Of a stretch of 64,000 bases of DNA, positions 18,036-26,742 are shown piece after piece; position 1 is the first letter of the stretch; each line of letters begins with the position of its first letter. The translations under genes were made by a program, and so were the position numbers. The stretch lies in contig CABUJR010000004.1 in NCBI GenBank assembly GCA_902492015.1, positions 1 through 64,000 of the forward strand, written 5' to 3'. Under the pieces are notes generated by a model. That model made no database searches. It worked only from the letters and a program-made list of their open reading frames with translations, and was not told the origin of the DNA. The stretch comes from an uncultured Eubacteriales bacterium (GTDB lineage Bacteria > Bacillota > Clostridia > TANB77 > CAG-508).

Positions 18036-18117
18036 TTCCTATGTTATAAAAATAATTCAAATATCTTTTGTATATCAGGTTTTCATACGATATTTTCTTA
18101 TTTTTATAACATAGGAA
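18036..18117. repeat. Long imperfect hairpin: 20-bp perfect inverted repeat around 42 bases
   Basis: The arm 18036-18055 is the exact reverse complement of 18098-18117. Inside, AAATATC (18059-18065) pairs with GATATTT (18089-18095). It lies between the 3' ends of hndD and ylbJ, beyond the hndD terminator. It could terminate ylbJ or be a small inverted-repeat element. Confidence 0.7.
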
Positions 18118-18122
18118 GTCTA

Positions 18123-19121
18123 TTATAATAGTATAAATGTAAATATTATGGATAATACTCCTTGTAATAATTTTCCAAGAAAATACGGTTTAATTGAAAT
18201 ATTTTCTTTAGAAATTATACTATACACTTGAAGCAATACAGAAATTCCGCCAAATCCTAATAAAAATGATGTAAGAAAAATGCTGAAAGTAGGTAAAGAA
18301 GTATATAGGGCAGATGATAAATTAACTCCATTTGTTACTTCAATAATTCCAGTAAGAATAGCAGAAGAAATTTCTTTAGAAATTCCAAATTTATATAAAA
18401 ACATGCTTATCATATCAAATATACCAGAAGTCTCTAAAATAGATAAAATTACTGAAAATAAAACGATAAATCCTCCAACAGAAAGAATTGAAGAAATTGA
18501 TTTTTTTATAGCATTACCTAAAATTTCACCAATTTCAGATACTTTAATAGGAGCAAGTTTTGAATTAAAATGTATTTCTCTAAAATTAACATCTAATTTA
18601 TCTTTTTTCCAAAATCTAAAGAAATATCCAACAGTTAGAGAAGAAAGAATATGAGAAATTAGAAGAATAATTCCAAGTTGTTTATTATGAAATAATGTGA
18701 TACCAACTGTTCCTAAAATAAAAAGTGGACCAGAATTATTTGTAAAAGCTATTAATCTTTCTGCTTCAATTTTAGTTATAATTTTTTGATTTTTTAGATT
18801 GCAAACAACTTTTGCTCCAACAGGATACCCACTTATAGTACCTAAAATTATTGCAATTACACTTTCACCAGGAAGGTTAAAAATTGGTTTTATAAACCTA
18901 TTTAGTAATTTCCCTAAAATATAAGTAAAATTTGTTTGACATAGCAATTCTGTAGCAACAAAGAAAGGAAAAAGAGTAGGTAATACATTTTTTGCCCAAA
19001 GTGCAAGTCCATTTTGAGCAGCAATTAAATTAGTATTTGAAAATATTAAAAGTGTAATCATAAATAAGAAAAATATTATTGTAAAAAAATATTTTTTAAG
19101 ATTAATTACTAAAAAATTCAT
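18123..19121 (-). CDS. ylbJ: Sporulation integral membrane protein YlbJ
   Basis: 332 residues with eight or so hydrophobic segments, YlbJ family (nucleoside-recognition/Gate domain). In Bacillus, ylbJ is made in the mother cell and needed for spore cortex formation; its transport substrate is not established. Recognisable stretches are LWAKNVLPTLFPFFVATELL (about 41-60), GTISGYPVGAKV and TNNSGPLFILGTVG. AGGAGG precedes ATG. I could not identify a sigma-E promoter with confidence. Convergent with the hydrogenase operon. Confidence 0.85.
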   Translation of the reverse strand: MNFLVINLKKYFFTIIFFLFMITLLIFSNTNLIAAQNGLALWAKNVLPTLFPFFVATELLCQTNFTYILGKLLNRFIKPIFNLPGESVIAIILGTISGYPVGAKVVCNLKNQKIITKIEAERLIAFTNNSGPLFILGTVGITLFHNKQLGIILLISHILSSLTVGYFFRFWKKDKLDVNFREIHFNSKLAPIKVSEIGEILGNAIKKSISSILSVGGFIVLFSVILSILETSGIFDMISMFLYKFGISKEISSAILTGIIEVTNGVNLSSALYTSLPTFSIFLTSFLLGFGGISVLLQVYSIISKENISIKPYFLGKLLQGVLSIIFTFILL

Positions 19122-19432
19122 AATTCCTCCTAGTTTATTCCAAAAACATATCTTGTGTTTTTAGAAAACAAGTAAAAACAGATTTCTTCTTATATTTATA
19201 TATTCATAAATTTCTAAAATATGATAACTTATAAAAATAATATTATTCAATAAAATAAAGTAGATATAAATAGAAAAGAAAAAATTAGAAAATTATTTGT
19301 CCTGAAAAGTATATAAAATAGACTAATAAAAAAGATGTTAGTATGAAAAAGTTAATAATGTATATAATTTATATATATTTATATTAATTACAGATAAAAA
19401 ATGACTTTTTTAAATGAAATCCAGTATTTTAG
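19122..19432. other. AT-rich divergent region between ylbJ and mfd
   Basis: About 310 bases with no open frame or RNA gene I can support. It presumably holds the ylbJ promoter. Confidence 0.35.
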
Positions 19433-19461
19433 TTGAAAAACTGCTCTATTTATTATATAAT
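19433..19461 (+). promoter_or_regulatory. Sigma-A promoter of mfd
   Basis: TTGAAA (19433-19438), 17-base spacer, TATAAT (19456-19461). It lies inside the open frame upstream of ATG 19501, which argues that translation begins at 19501. Confidence 0.8.
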
Positions 19462-19500
19462 ATATGGCGATTTAAAAAAATAAAGGAGTTGGGAAGATAT

Positions 19501-22500
19501 ATGAATTCACTAATCAAGTCTATACCTAACATAAAAAAATTTAATGATTATATATTTGATATAAAAAAAGGTACTAGCCCAATGATGGTTTCAGGGTTAA
19601 CAGATGTCGGGAAAATTCATATTGCATATAGCACAAAATTTTATTCTGAAAAACCAATTTGTATTATTACTTATAATGAAATGCAAGCAAAAAAAATAAT
19701 AAAAGATTTAGCTTTTTTTGGAGAAAAAGTAAAACTATTTCCAAAAAGAGATGTTATAAGTTTTGACTATGTTGCTGAAAGCAAAGATGTATTATTTAAA
19801 AGAATTTCAGTACTTAATAAGTTAGTTAAAAAAGATAAAAAAATCATTGTTACTACTATAGAAGCAGCAATGCAAAAAATGATAACTAAAGAAAATTTAT
19901 ATAAAAATGTAATGAATTTAAAAGTAGGAGATACTTTTGATTTAGAGGTCTTAAAGGAAAAATTAATTTTATTAGGTTATGAAAGATATGATTTAATAGA
20001 AGGAAAAGGTCAATTTAGCGTAAGAGGCGGAATAGTTGATATAGCAACATCTGTAAATAGTGGTGTTAGAATTGAATTTTGGGGAGATGAAATAGATTCA
20101 ATAAGAAAATTTAGTTTGGCAACACAAAGAACTGTAAGTATGCTAGATTCAATAGAAATCTTTCCAGCTTACGAGTTTTTATTAGCAGACGATGTTGAAA
20201 AGGTTTGTGAAAGAATTAGCGATAAAATTTATCCTAATTCTGTTAAAGAAAAAGTTAAAGATGATATTTTGCAAATTAAAAATGGTGAATTTCTAACGAA
20301 AATAGATAAATATTTTGATTGTTTTTACACTAAAACAGATACATTGTTAGATTATCTAGAAGATGATTGTATTATTTTTATTGATGAGATTGCAAAAGTA
20401 AAAGCAAGAGCTGAAAATATAGCAAAAGATAATAGCAATTTAATTAAAGATTTAACTGAAAGGAATAAAATAGTTCCAGGAATTTTAACCGAAATGAAAG
20501 ACTATTTGAAATTTTCAGATTCTCTACAAAATAAACAAACAGTATATTTAGAAAAACAAGATATAGGTTTTGTAGATAAACAAAGTATGCATGCAAAAAG
20601 AAACGGATATAGCTTTAGCTATAGGGAGGTCAACTTTTTTCGTAGTTCAATGGATTTACTGTTTCAGGAACTACAAGAAGCAATTAAAAGAGGGAAACAA
20701 ACAGTAATTCTAGGCGGAAGCACAGAAAATTGTAAAAAATTATCTAATTTATTGTTAGAAAAAGAAATACCTAATATATATACTGATTTTTTAGAAGATG
20801 ACTTAACTCTTGGTGTGGTAAACATCACACCAGGAGCTTTTTCTGCTGGATTTGAATTTTATGATGCGAATCTTTTAGTAGTATCAACAGAAGAAATTTT
20901 TGAAGCAAAACTTTCTAAAAAATCAAGAACTCCAAAAGCTTTTAAAGAAGGAGAAGTTATAGTATTTGAGGACCTAAAAGAAGGAGACTATGTTGTTCAT
21001 AAAACACATGGAATAGGTCAATTTGTAGGAGTAAATACTATAAAAGCTGATGGAGTAACAAAAGATTATATAAAATTAAAATATAAAGATGATGATGTTT
21101 TATATATTCCTACAAATGCATTAGATAACATTAGAAAATATATAGGACCAGAAAAAATAGGTCCAAAACTTAATAGATTAGGTTCAAAAGAATGGGATAA
21201 AACTAAAGAACGTGTAAAAAATAATTTAAGAGAAGTTGCAGAAGAACTTATAGAACTTTATGCTAAAAGGCAAAAGATGCAAGGATTTGCTTTTTCAAAA
21301 GATACTCCTTGGCAACAAGAGTTTGAAGATAGTTTTAAATATGTTGAAACTGAAGATCAATTAAGATGTATTGAAGAAGTAAAAAAAGATATGGAAAGAC
21401 CAAGACCAATGGATAGACTTCTTTGCGGAGATGTTGGTTATGGAAAAACAGAAGTTGCAATAAGAGCAGCCTTTAAAGCTGTAATGGACCAAAAGCAAGT
21501 TGTTTATTTAGTTCCAACAACAATTTTAGCACAGCAACAATATGAAGAATTTAAAAACAGAATGAAAGAATATCCTATAAGAATAGAACTTTTAAATAGA
21601 TTTAGAACTAAAAAAGAACAAGAAGAAACTTTAAAAAGATTAGAACTTGGAGAAACAGATATTTTAGTTGGTACACATAGAGTACTAAGTAAAGATGTAA
21701 AATATAAAAATTTAGGGTTACTAATTATAGATGAAGAGCATAGATTTGGAGTTAAAGCTAAAGAAAAAATTAAAGAGATGAAAAATAGTATTGATGTATT
21801 AACAATGACAGCTACTCCAATTCCTAGAACTTTGCATATGTCGGTAGTTGGTATGAGAGATATGTCAGTAATTTATGAACCACCACAAAATAGAAAACCA
21901 GTACAAACTTATGTATTAGAATATGATCCAGAAGTAATAAAAGAAGCAATAACAAAAGAGCTAGAAAAGGGTGGTCAGGTATTTTATTTATATAATAATG
22001 TTGAAGGAATAGAGAAAAAAGCTTTAGAGATAAATGATTTAGTTGAAGAAGCAAAAGTGGAATATGCACATGGAAAAATGACTGGAAATCAATTAGAAAA
22101 TATAATGCAAAACTTTATTGATGGAAAAAGTAATGTTTTAGTATGTACAACAATTCTTGAATCTGGAATAGATATTCCAAATGCTAATACAATAATTGTT
22201 GAAAATGCAGATAGATTAGGTCTTGCACAATTATATCAAATAAGAGGAAGAGTTGGTCGTTCTGATAAGCAAGCTTATGCTTATATTACTTATAAAAGAG
22301 ATAAAATGTTAACAGAAGTAGCAGATAAAAGATTAAAAGCAATAAAAGAATTTACAGAATTTGGTTCTGGTTTTAAAATAGCTATGAGAGACTTAGAAAT
22401 TCGTGGTGCAGGAAGCTTAATGGGAGAAATTCAGCATGGACACATGGAACAAATAGGATATGATATGTATTGTAGATTACTTGACCAAGTTGTTAAGGAA

Positions 22501-22956
22501 TTAAAAGGGGAAGAAATCGCAGAAGAAATAGATATACAAATTGATTTAAATGTTACAAGTTATATACCAGATGAATTTATTCAAAATTCTAGTCAAAAAA
22601 TACAAATATATCAAAATATTGCTTTATGTAAAAATGAAGAAGATATACAAAATGTTACAGATGAAATTATTGATATATACGGACAAATGCCTTATGAAAT
22701 AGAGAATCTATTAGATATATCTAGAATAAAAATATTGGCAAAAGAAAAACATATTATAAAAATAAGTCAAAAAAATGAAAATATTATTTTTTATTTTGAA
22801 AGTGAAAAATTCAATTTTGATGTAGTAGATAAGCTTATGAAAATATATAGAAACAGGATAAAATTTTCACCTTCAAAAAATCCTTATATAACTTTTAAAC
22901 TTGCAAATCCAAAAAATATTTTAGAAGAATGCAAAGAATTTTTAGGAAAATTATAA
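19501..22956 (+). CDS. mfd: Transcription-repair coupling factor Mfd
   Basis: 1151 residues. DNA translocase that removes stalled RNA polymerase at lesions and recruits UvrA. Order: UvrB-like N-terminal module with MLDSIEIFPAYEF near 215; CarD-like RNA polymerase interaction domain starting GDYVVHKTHGIGQFVG near 495; superfamily-2 helicase with Walker A GDVGYGKTEVA near 642 and DEEHRFG near 745; RAGGRG-type IRGRVGRSDK near 915; and the C-terminal TRCF domain. ATG 19501 is chosen because a consensus promoter lies within the upstream open frame and AAAGGAG ends 12 bases before it. Length is normal for Mfd. Confidence 0.96.
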   Translation: MNSLIKSIPNIKKFNDYIFDIKKGTSPMMVSGLTDVGKIHIAYSTKFYSEKPICIITYNEMQAKKIIKDLAFFGEKVKLFPKRDVISFDYVAESKDVLFKRISVLNKLVKKDKKIIVTTIEAAMQKMITKENLYKNVMNLKVGDTFDLEVLKEKLILLGYERYDLIEGKGQFSVRGGIVDIATSVNSGVRIEFWGDEIDSIRKFSLATQRTVSMLDSIEIFPAYEFLLADDVEKVCERISDKIYPNSVKEKVKDDILQIKNGEFLTKIDKYFDCFYTKTDTLLDYLEDDCIIFIDEIAKVKARAENIAKDNSNLIKDLTERNKIVPGILTEMKDYLKFSDSLQNKQTVYLEKQDIGFVDKQSMHAKRNGYSFSYREVNFFRSSMDLLFQELQEAIKRGKQTVILGGSTENCKKLSNLLLEKEIPNIYTDFLEDDLTLGVVNITPGAFSAGFEFYDANLLVVSTEEIFEAKLSKKSRTPKAFKEGEVIVFEDLKEGDYVVHKTHGIGQFVGVNTIKADGVTKDYIKLKYKDDDVLYIPTNALDNIRKYIGPEKIGPKLNRLGSKEWDKTKERVKNNLREVAEELIELYAKRQKMQGFAFSKDTPWQQEFEDSFKYVETEDQLRCIEEVKKDMERPRPMDRLLCGDVGYGKTEVAIRAAFKAVMDQKQVVYLVPTTILAQQQYEEFKNRMKEYPIRIELLNRFRTKKEQEETLKRLELGETDILVGTHRVLSKDVKYKNLGLLIIDEEHRFGVKAKEKIKEMKNSIDVLTMTATPIPRTLHMSVVGMRDMSVIYEPPQNRKPVQTYVLEYDPEVIKEAITKELEKGGQVFYLYNNVEGIEKKALEINDLVEEAKVEYAHGKMTGNQLENIMQNFIDGKSNVLVCTTILESGIDIPNANTIIVENADRLGLAQLYQIRGRVGRSDKQAYAYITYKRDKMLTEVADKRLKAIKEFTEFGSGFKIAMRDLEIRGAGSLMGEIQHGHMEQIGYDMYCRLLDQVVKELKGEEIAEEIDIQIDLNVTSYIPDEFIQNSSQKIQIYQNIALCKNEEDIQNVTDEIIDIYGQMPYEIENLLDISRIKILAKEKHIIKISQKNENIIFYFESEKFNFDVVDKLMKIYRNRIKFSPSKNPYITFKLANPKNILEECKEFLGKL

Positions 22957-22966
22957 AAAAGAAAAG

Positions 22967-22999
22967 CCCTCGGCTTCGGAAGTAATCCGTTACCGAGGG
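22967..22999. terminator. GC-rich terminator between mfd and the foreign gene
   Basis: CCCTCGG (22967-22973) pairs with CCGAGGG (22993-22999), with an inner CGGA/TCCG step. On the minus strand it is followed by CTTTTCTTTTTT, so it mainly terminates the 23009-23536 gene. Confidence 0.85.
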
Positions 23000-23008
23000 A
23001 AAAACTTT

Positions 23009-23536
23009 TTAGTCAATATGTTCTTTTCTTTTATTTAAATCAGTCCACATTGTGGAAACACCTCCGCTATAGGAAACACGAATTGAATCATGATTATTTA
23101 TTGAAGCATTCACAATGTTTTGCAGTTTCTGAAGCTCATCAAAGTTTAAGTCGTGCTTACCATTTAATACATAGTCAAACACAAGCTCATTTTTTCTGAA
23201 TTCTGCTCTTTTAATATCTGCATTAAAGTTTGTGAGTGCTTTTTGCATTTCCACAAATTCCGGGTATTTTGTCATCCGGATTGAGATGCTGTGATCTGAT
23301 ACTTTCATGATGCCAATAAGAACTTCTGGAATCGTATTTGTGAAAAAAAGTTTCCTTTTTATTGACTCTACGAGTTCAGAAGGAATATCATCCTGGCAGT
23401 GAACAATAATGAAAGTTTCGTTATTGCGTGTTACTATTTTTGTGGAATATGAGCCAGACACAAATTCATTTAAACAGCAAATTATTGTATCTTGTGCTCC
23501 CATAACTATTGGACTAATAATAGTTTTCCGTGACAT
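23009..23536 (-). CDS. Unknown 175-residue protein, compositionally foreign
   Basis: I do not recognise the family. The protein has no signal peptide or membrane segment. It reads as mixed alpha/beta, ending SGGVSTMWTDLNKRKEHID. G+C is clearly higher than around it: one 60-base line counted (23041-23100) has 23 G/C, about 38% against roughly 27% locally. Codons such as CGG, CCG and TCC appear that neighbours avoid. AAGGAGGAG precedes ATG, and it has a dedicated GC-rich terminator. It is inserted between mfd and an rRNA methyltransferase gene as a single-gene unit, suggesting recent acquisition. Confidence 0.7.
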   Translation of the reverse strand: MSRKTIISPIVMGAQDTIICCLNEFVSGSYSTKIVTRNNETFIIVHCQDDIPSELVESIKRKLFFTNTIPEVLIGIMKVSDHSISIRMTKYPEFVEMQKALTNFNADIKRAEFRKNELVFDYVLNGKHDLNFDELQKLQNIVNASINNHDSIRVSYSGGVSTMWTDLNKRKEHID

Positions 23537-23715
23537 AAAACTCCTCCTTGGTATTTTTTTATAATACGACTATTATATCACAAAAGTGTGAAGAAATAAA
23601 GGTTTTACAAAAAATCACATAGAATTTACAATTTATGTTTCTAGAAATTAGTGTATTGATATTTTTAGATAAAAAGGGTAAAATAAATAAGAATTTAAAC
23701 GAAAGGAAAAAAGAT

Positions 23716-24504
23716 ATGACAATTACAAGTAAAGATAACGAAACAATAAAACATATAAAAAAATTGAAAGAAAAAAAATATAGAGATGAATATAATGAAT
23801 TTATTGTTGAAGGAATTAAAATGATAGAAGAGGCTTTAGCAGAAAAGGCAAATATAAAATCTATCATAATATGTGAAGATTGTAAAAATCAAGGAAATTT
23901 ACCAAATGATTTAATGTATGAAATAGCAAAATGTAATTGTATATATGTAACAGAAAAGATTTTTAAAACAATAACAGATCTTAGTAATCCACAAGGAATT
24001 ATGGCAGTAATTGAAAAAAATAACAAGGAAGAAGATATAGATTATAAAGCTTCAAATTTTTTAATTCTAGATAATATTCAAGATCCAGGAAATATGGGAA
24101 CAATTTTAAGAACAGCAGATAGTTTAAATCTAAAACAAATAATAGTTTCAAAGGGAAGTGCTGATATATATAATTTAAAAGTAGTAAGATCAACAATGGG
24201 AGCTATTTTTAGAGTTAGAGTAATAGAGGTAGAAAGTCTAGTAAAAATAATTAAAGAAATGAAAAAACATAAAATAAATGTATATGCAACTGATTTATCA
24301 ACAAATAAAAGTATTTATGATGTAAATTATGAAAATTCTGCTATTGTTATAGGAAATGAAGCAAATGGAGTTTCTAAAGAAGTTTTAGGAGAAGTTTTAG
24401 AAAGAATAAAAATTCCAATGATAGGAAAAACAGAAAGTTTAAATGCAGCAGTTGCAACTAGTATAATATTATATCAAGCATATAGAAGTTTGGGAAAAAT
24501 TTAA
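23716..24504 (+). CDS. TrmH/SpoU-family RNA 2'-O-methyltransferase
   Basis: 262 residues. SAM-dependent ribose methylase of the SPOUT class acting on rRNA or tRNA. An N-terminal substrate-binding domain (1-95, starting with SKDNETIKHIKKLKEKKYRDE) precedes the knotted catalytic domain. Its motifs are LDNIQDPGNMGTILRTADS near 113, IVIGNEANGVSKEVL near 210 and IPMIGKTESLNAAVATSI near 234. The start is ATG 23716, where AAAGGA lies 8 bases upstream; the open frame continues upstream without a ribosome site. The RNA target cannot be told from sequence. Confidence 0.9.
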   Translation: MTITSKDNETIKHIKKLKEKKYRDEYNEFIVEGIKMIEEALAEKANIKSIIICEDCKNQGNLPNDLMYEIAKCNCIYVTEKIFKTITDLSNPQGIMAVIEKNNKEEDIDYKASNFLILDNIQDPGNMGTILRTADSLNLKQIIVSKGSADIYNLKVVRSTMGAIFRVRVIEVESLVKIIKEMKKHKINVYATDLSTNKSIYDVNYENSAIVIGNEANGVSKEVLGEVLERIKIPMIGKTESLNAAVATSIILYQAYRSLGKI

Positions 24505-24509
24505 AAATA

Positions 24510-24557
24510 AAGGTACTATTTTAAATACTAGAATAAACTAGATTTAATTGGTACCTT
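24510..24557. terminator. Imperfect bidirectional hairpin between convergent genes
   Basis: AAGGTAC (24510-24516) pairs with GTACCTT (24551-24557), and the inner part closes on CTAG-aataaa-CTAG. It overlaps the end of the DUF4364 gene. Confidence 0.6.
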
Positions 24558-25098
24558 CATTTTTTTCACTGTTTACTAAAATATCTAAAAGTTTTGGATA
24601 CATTTCTGTAGCATTTGTGTTCCAGTTATCTACTATTTTTTTTGCTTGTTCACGAGAACCAGCATGTGCTTGCAAATCAAATATTGTAATATTATTTTCT
24701 ATTATTTTGCATCTTACTGAAAATTCTCTTTCTGTAAGTGGTGTATATTCAGCTGAAATTGAAAATTTATCTTTTACAGTATCTAAATTTTCTTTAAATC
24801 TGCTGTCTACTTGAAGTTTTAAAATACCTGGAATTATGTCTATAGTAAGGTCGATAGCATTTTTTCCTTCTTCAGTTATTTCATAAATATCAGCATTTTC
24901 TTTTTTATAATTAAAAATATAATTATCTTCTAACAAATCAAGTAAAAATTGTTGAAAATAAAAGTAATTCATATCTACAATAGATGTAACAAGGTCTAAA
25001 AGTTCATTATGTGATATTGGTTTATTAACTTTACTTAAAATATATAGAAGTAATATTTTACTTTCAGCTAAAGATTGCTCATCTGAATTTAATTTCAA
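24544..25098 (-). CDS. DUF4364 family protein
   Basis: 184 residues. The N-terminal half (1-85) looks like a winged helix (ILLLYILSKVNKPISHNELLDLV, then ADIYEITEEGKNAI). The C-terminal half is an alpha/beta domain (FSVRCKIIENNITIFDLQAHAG). The family is common in Clostridia and has no assigned function; a DNA-binding regulator is an inference from the winged-helix look. The start is TTG with AGGAGG about 9 bases upstream. Single gene, convergent with the methyltransferase. Confidence 0.75.
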   Translation of the reverse strand: MKLNSDEQSLAESKILLLYILSKVNKPISHNELLDLVTSIVDMNYFYFQQFLLDLLEDNYIFNYKKENADIYEITEEGKNAIDLTIDIIPGILKLQVDSRFKENLDTVKDKFSISAEYTPLTEREFSVRCKIIENNITIFDLQAHAGSREQAKKIVDNWNTNATEMYPKLLDILVNSEKNEGTN

Positions 25099-25267
25099 AA
25101 TTTTAACCTCCTGTAAGTTTTTAGAATTATTTTTGTCTTATTGTTAATTTATATTCTTATTATATCACAGAAATACAAAAAGTAAATAAATTTATTGCTC
25201 AATATCAATAAAATATGATAAAATGAAACAGTAAAATAGTTAACAAGTTAGGAGAATAAACCAAAAA

Positions 25268-26665
25268 GTGGGCATTGAATTAGATAATGAAAATATGAGA
25301 GAAATGACTGAAAAGATTGTTTCTAATATGGAAAATGATGAAGTAAGAAAAGAAGTAATAGATAATATTCCAGCAATATCTGTCTCTATGGATTCAAAAG
25401 ATGTTAAAAAAATAATAGAAGAATTAATTAAATTTGAAGATGGGAAAAAAGTATTAAAAACTTCTTGGAAAATTATAATTAATAATTCAAATCATCCAGA
25501 AAATTTAATTACTGCTTTAGGTTTAGATAATGGTGTAAGAGAAGATATGCTTAGAAACATAGGATATTTTTTTAGGTTTTCTAACATAAGAGATGCATCA
25601 ATTTTAGCAAAAGAAGTTTCAAAGTTAGAAGGTGGAAATGAAGTTATTGCAGAAAATTTTGATGAATTTATGTATAACGGTATAGCAAATTTTGATGCTA
25701 TTATAGTTCCAGCTCTTCAAACAGAAAGTGGCAAAGAGATTGTAAAAGGTAGTTTTGAAAATTTAAAAGATAAAATTTTAAATAACCCTTATGTTCAAGG
25801 GGTACAAAGTTTTTTTAGAGTTATAAAAGCTTTAGAGAATGTAGAAGGTTTTGAAGAAATATATGAAGATTATGGATATTGGGCAAAACTTTATGATGAT
25901 ATAAACATTTTAGAAAAAAAGGAAAATCTTCAAGAAACAGCGGAAAATGCAGCTATATCATATGACATAGAAGATATTGAGGAACTATTTGGAGTAAAAA
26001 TAAAACCCGGAACAGTTCTAACAATGGAAGATATTATGGGAATGGATGCTAAAAATCAAGAATTTAAAAAGATTTTATTCTCTAAAGATAGAGCCGAAAA
26101 AAGGGCTGTTTTAGAAACTGTTGCAAATGGAAATAAATATAGTTTTAAATCAGCAGGAACATCAAGTTTAACAATAGTTGCTGGAAATCAAGTAGCTAAA
26201 ATAGGAAGCAAAAAAAGAAAATTTGAAATACCATATCATCCAAGATTGATGATGCCATATTTCAGAAAAAGATATGAAGATGATTCAACATTAGAAATTT
26301 ATAATTTAGGAAATACTAAATCTGCTAAAATTACAGATGAAAGTTTACTAGAAATATATAAAGAATTAGAAAAATCTGGAATAATTTGGACAGATGCGCA
26401 TAAAGAAAATATAGTAGAATTGCTTAGTGATAATATTTTACCAGATTTTATTAAAAGTGAAGATTTTAATTTATTTGGATTTTTAGAAGATGAAAAATTT
26501 TCTACAACTAATCATAAGCCTTTAAAAAAGGGAGACTTGGTAGTTTGTGATTTAGATATGCTATATTTAAGAGATGACCCAGATATGCAAATAGGACTAC
26601 AAGATAAGATTATATTAAAATATCAAAAATCAAAAGCTAAAGAAACAGAAACTATTGAAGTTTAA
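25268..26665 (+). CDS. Helical-repeat protein with protein-kinase-like C-terminal domain
   Basis: 465 residues, not a family I can name. Residues 1-220 are alpha-helical repeats rich in Glu/Lys. From about 295 the pattern is kinase-like: a glycine turn and Lys311 in VAKIG (candidate ATP lysine), WTDAHKENIV at 374-383 (Asp376 and Asn381, like the catalytic loop DxxxxN), and VVCDLD at 425-430 (Asp428, like DFG). Similar cryptic kinase folds occur in HipA- and APH-type proteins. No membrane segments. The start is GTG with AGGAGA 12 bases upstream, a rather long gap; ATG at 25295 is an alternative. pepF follows after 77 bases. Confidence 0.5.
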   Translation: MGIELDNENMREMTEKIVSNMENDEVRKEVIDNIPAISVSMDSKDVKKIIEELIKFEDGKKVLKTSWKIIINNSNHPENLITALGLDNGVREDMLRNIGYFFRFSNIRDASILAKEVSKLEGGNEVIAENFDEFMYNGIANFDAIIVPALQTESGKEIVKGSFENLKDKILNNPYVQGVQSFFRVIKALENVEGFEEIYEDYGYWAKLYDDINILEKKENLQETAENAAISYDIEDIEELFGVKIKPGTVLTMEDIMGMDAKNQEFKKILFSKDRAEKRAVLETVANGNKYSFKSAGTSSLTIVAGNQVAKIGSKKRKFEIPYHPRLMMPYFRKRYEDDSTLEIYNLGNTKSAKITDESLLEIYKELEKSGIIWTDAHKENIVELLSDNILPDFIKSEDFNLFGFLEDEKFSTTNHKPLKKGDLVVCDLDMLYLRDDPDMQIGLQDKIILKYQKSKAKETETIEV

Positions 26666-26707
26666 TTTTGAAGGCAGATAGATTTTATAATAGAAAAGAA
26701 AGGAGAA

Positions 26708-26732
26708 TATAATTAAATTTTATTTAATTATA
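26708..26732 (+). promoter_or_regulatory. Perfect hairpin between Shine-Dalgarno and start codon of pepF
   Basis: AAAGGAG (26699-26705), two bases, then an 11-bp hairpin with 3-nt loop (26708-26718 with 26722-26732), then ten A-rich bases and ATG 26743. Unfolded spacing is 37 bases; with the hairpin folded it is about 12. Confidence 0.7.
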
Positions 26733-26742
26733 AAAAAAGAAA

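Noticed and set aside
19414..19500. Longer N-terminus of Mfd
   Set aside because: A consensus promoter lies inside this stretch and there is no ribosome site before 19414; the normal family length is obtained from 19501.
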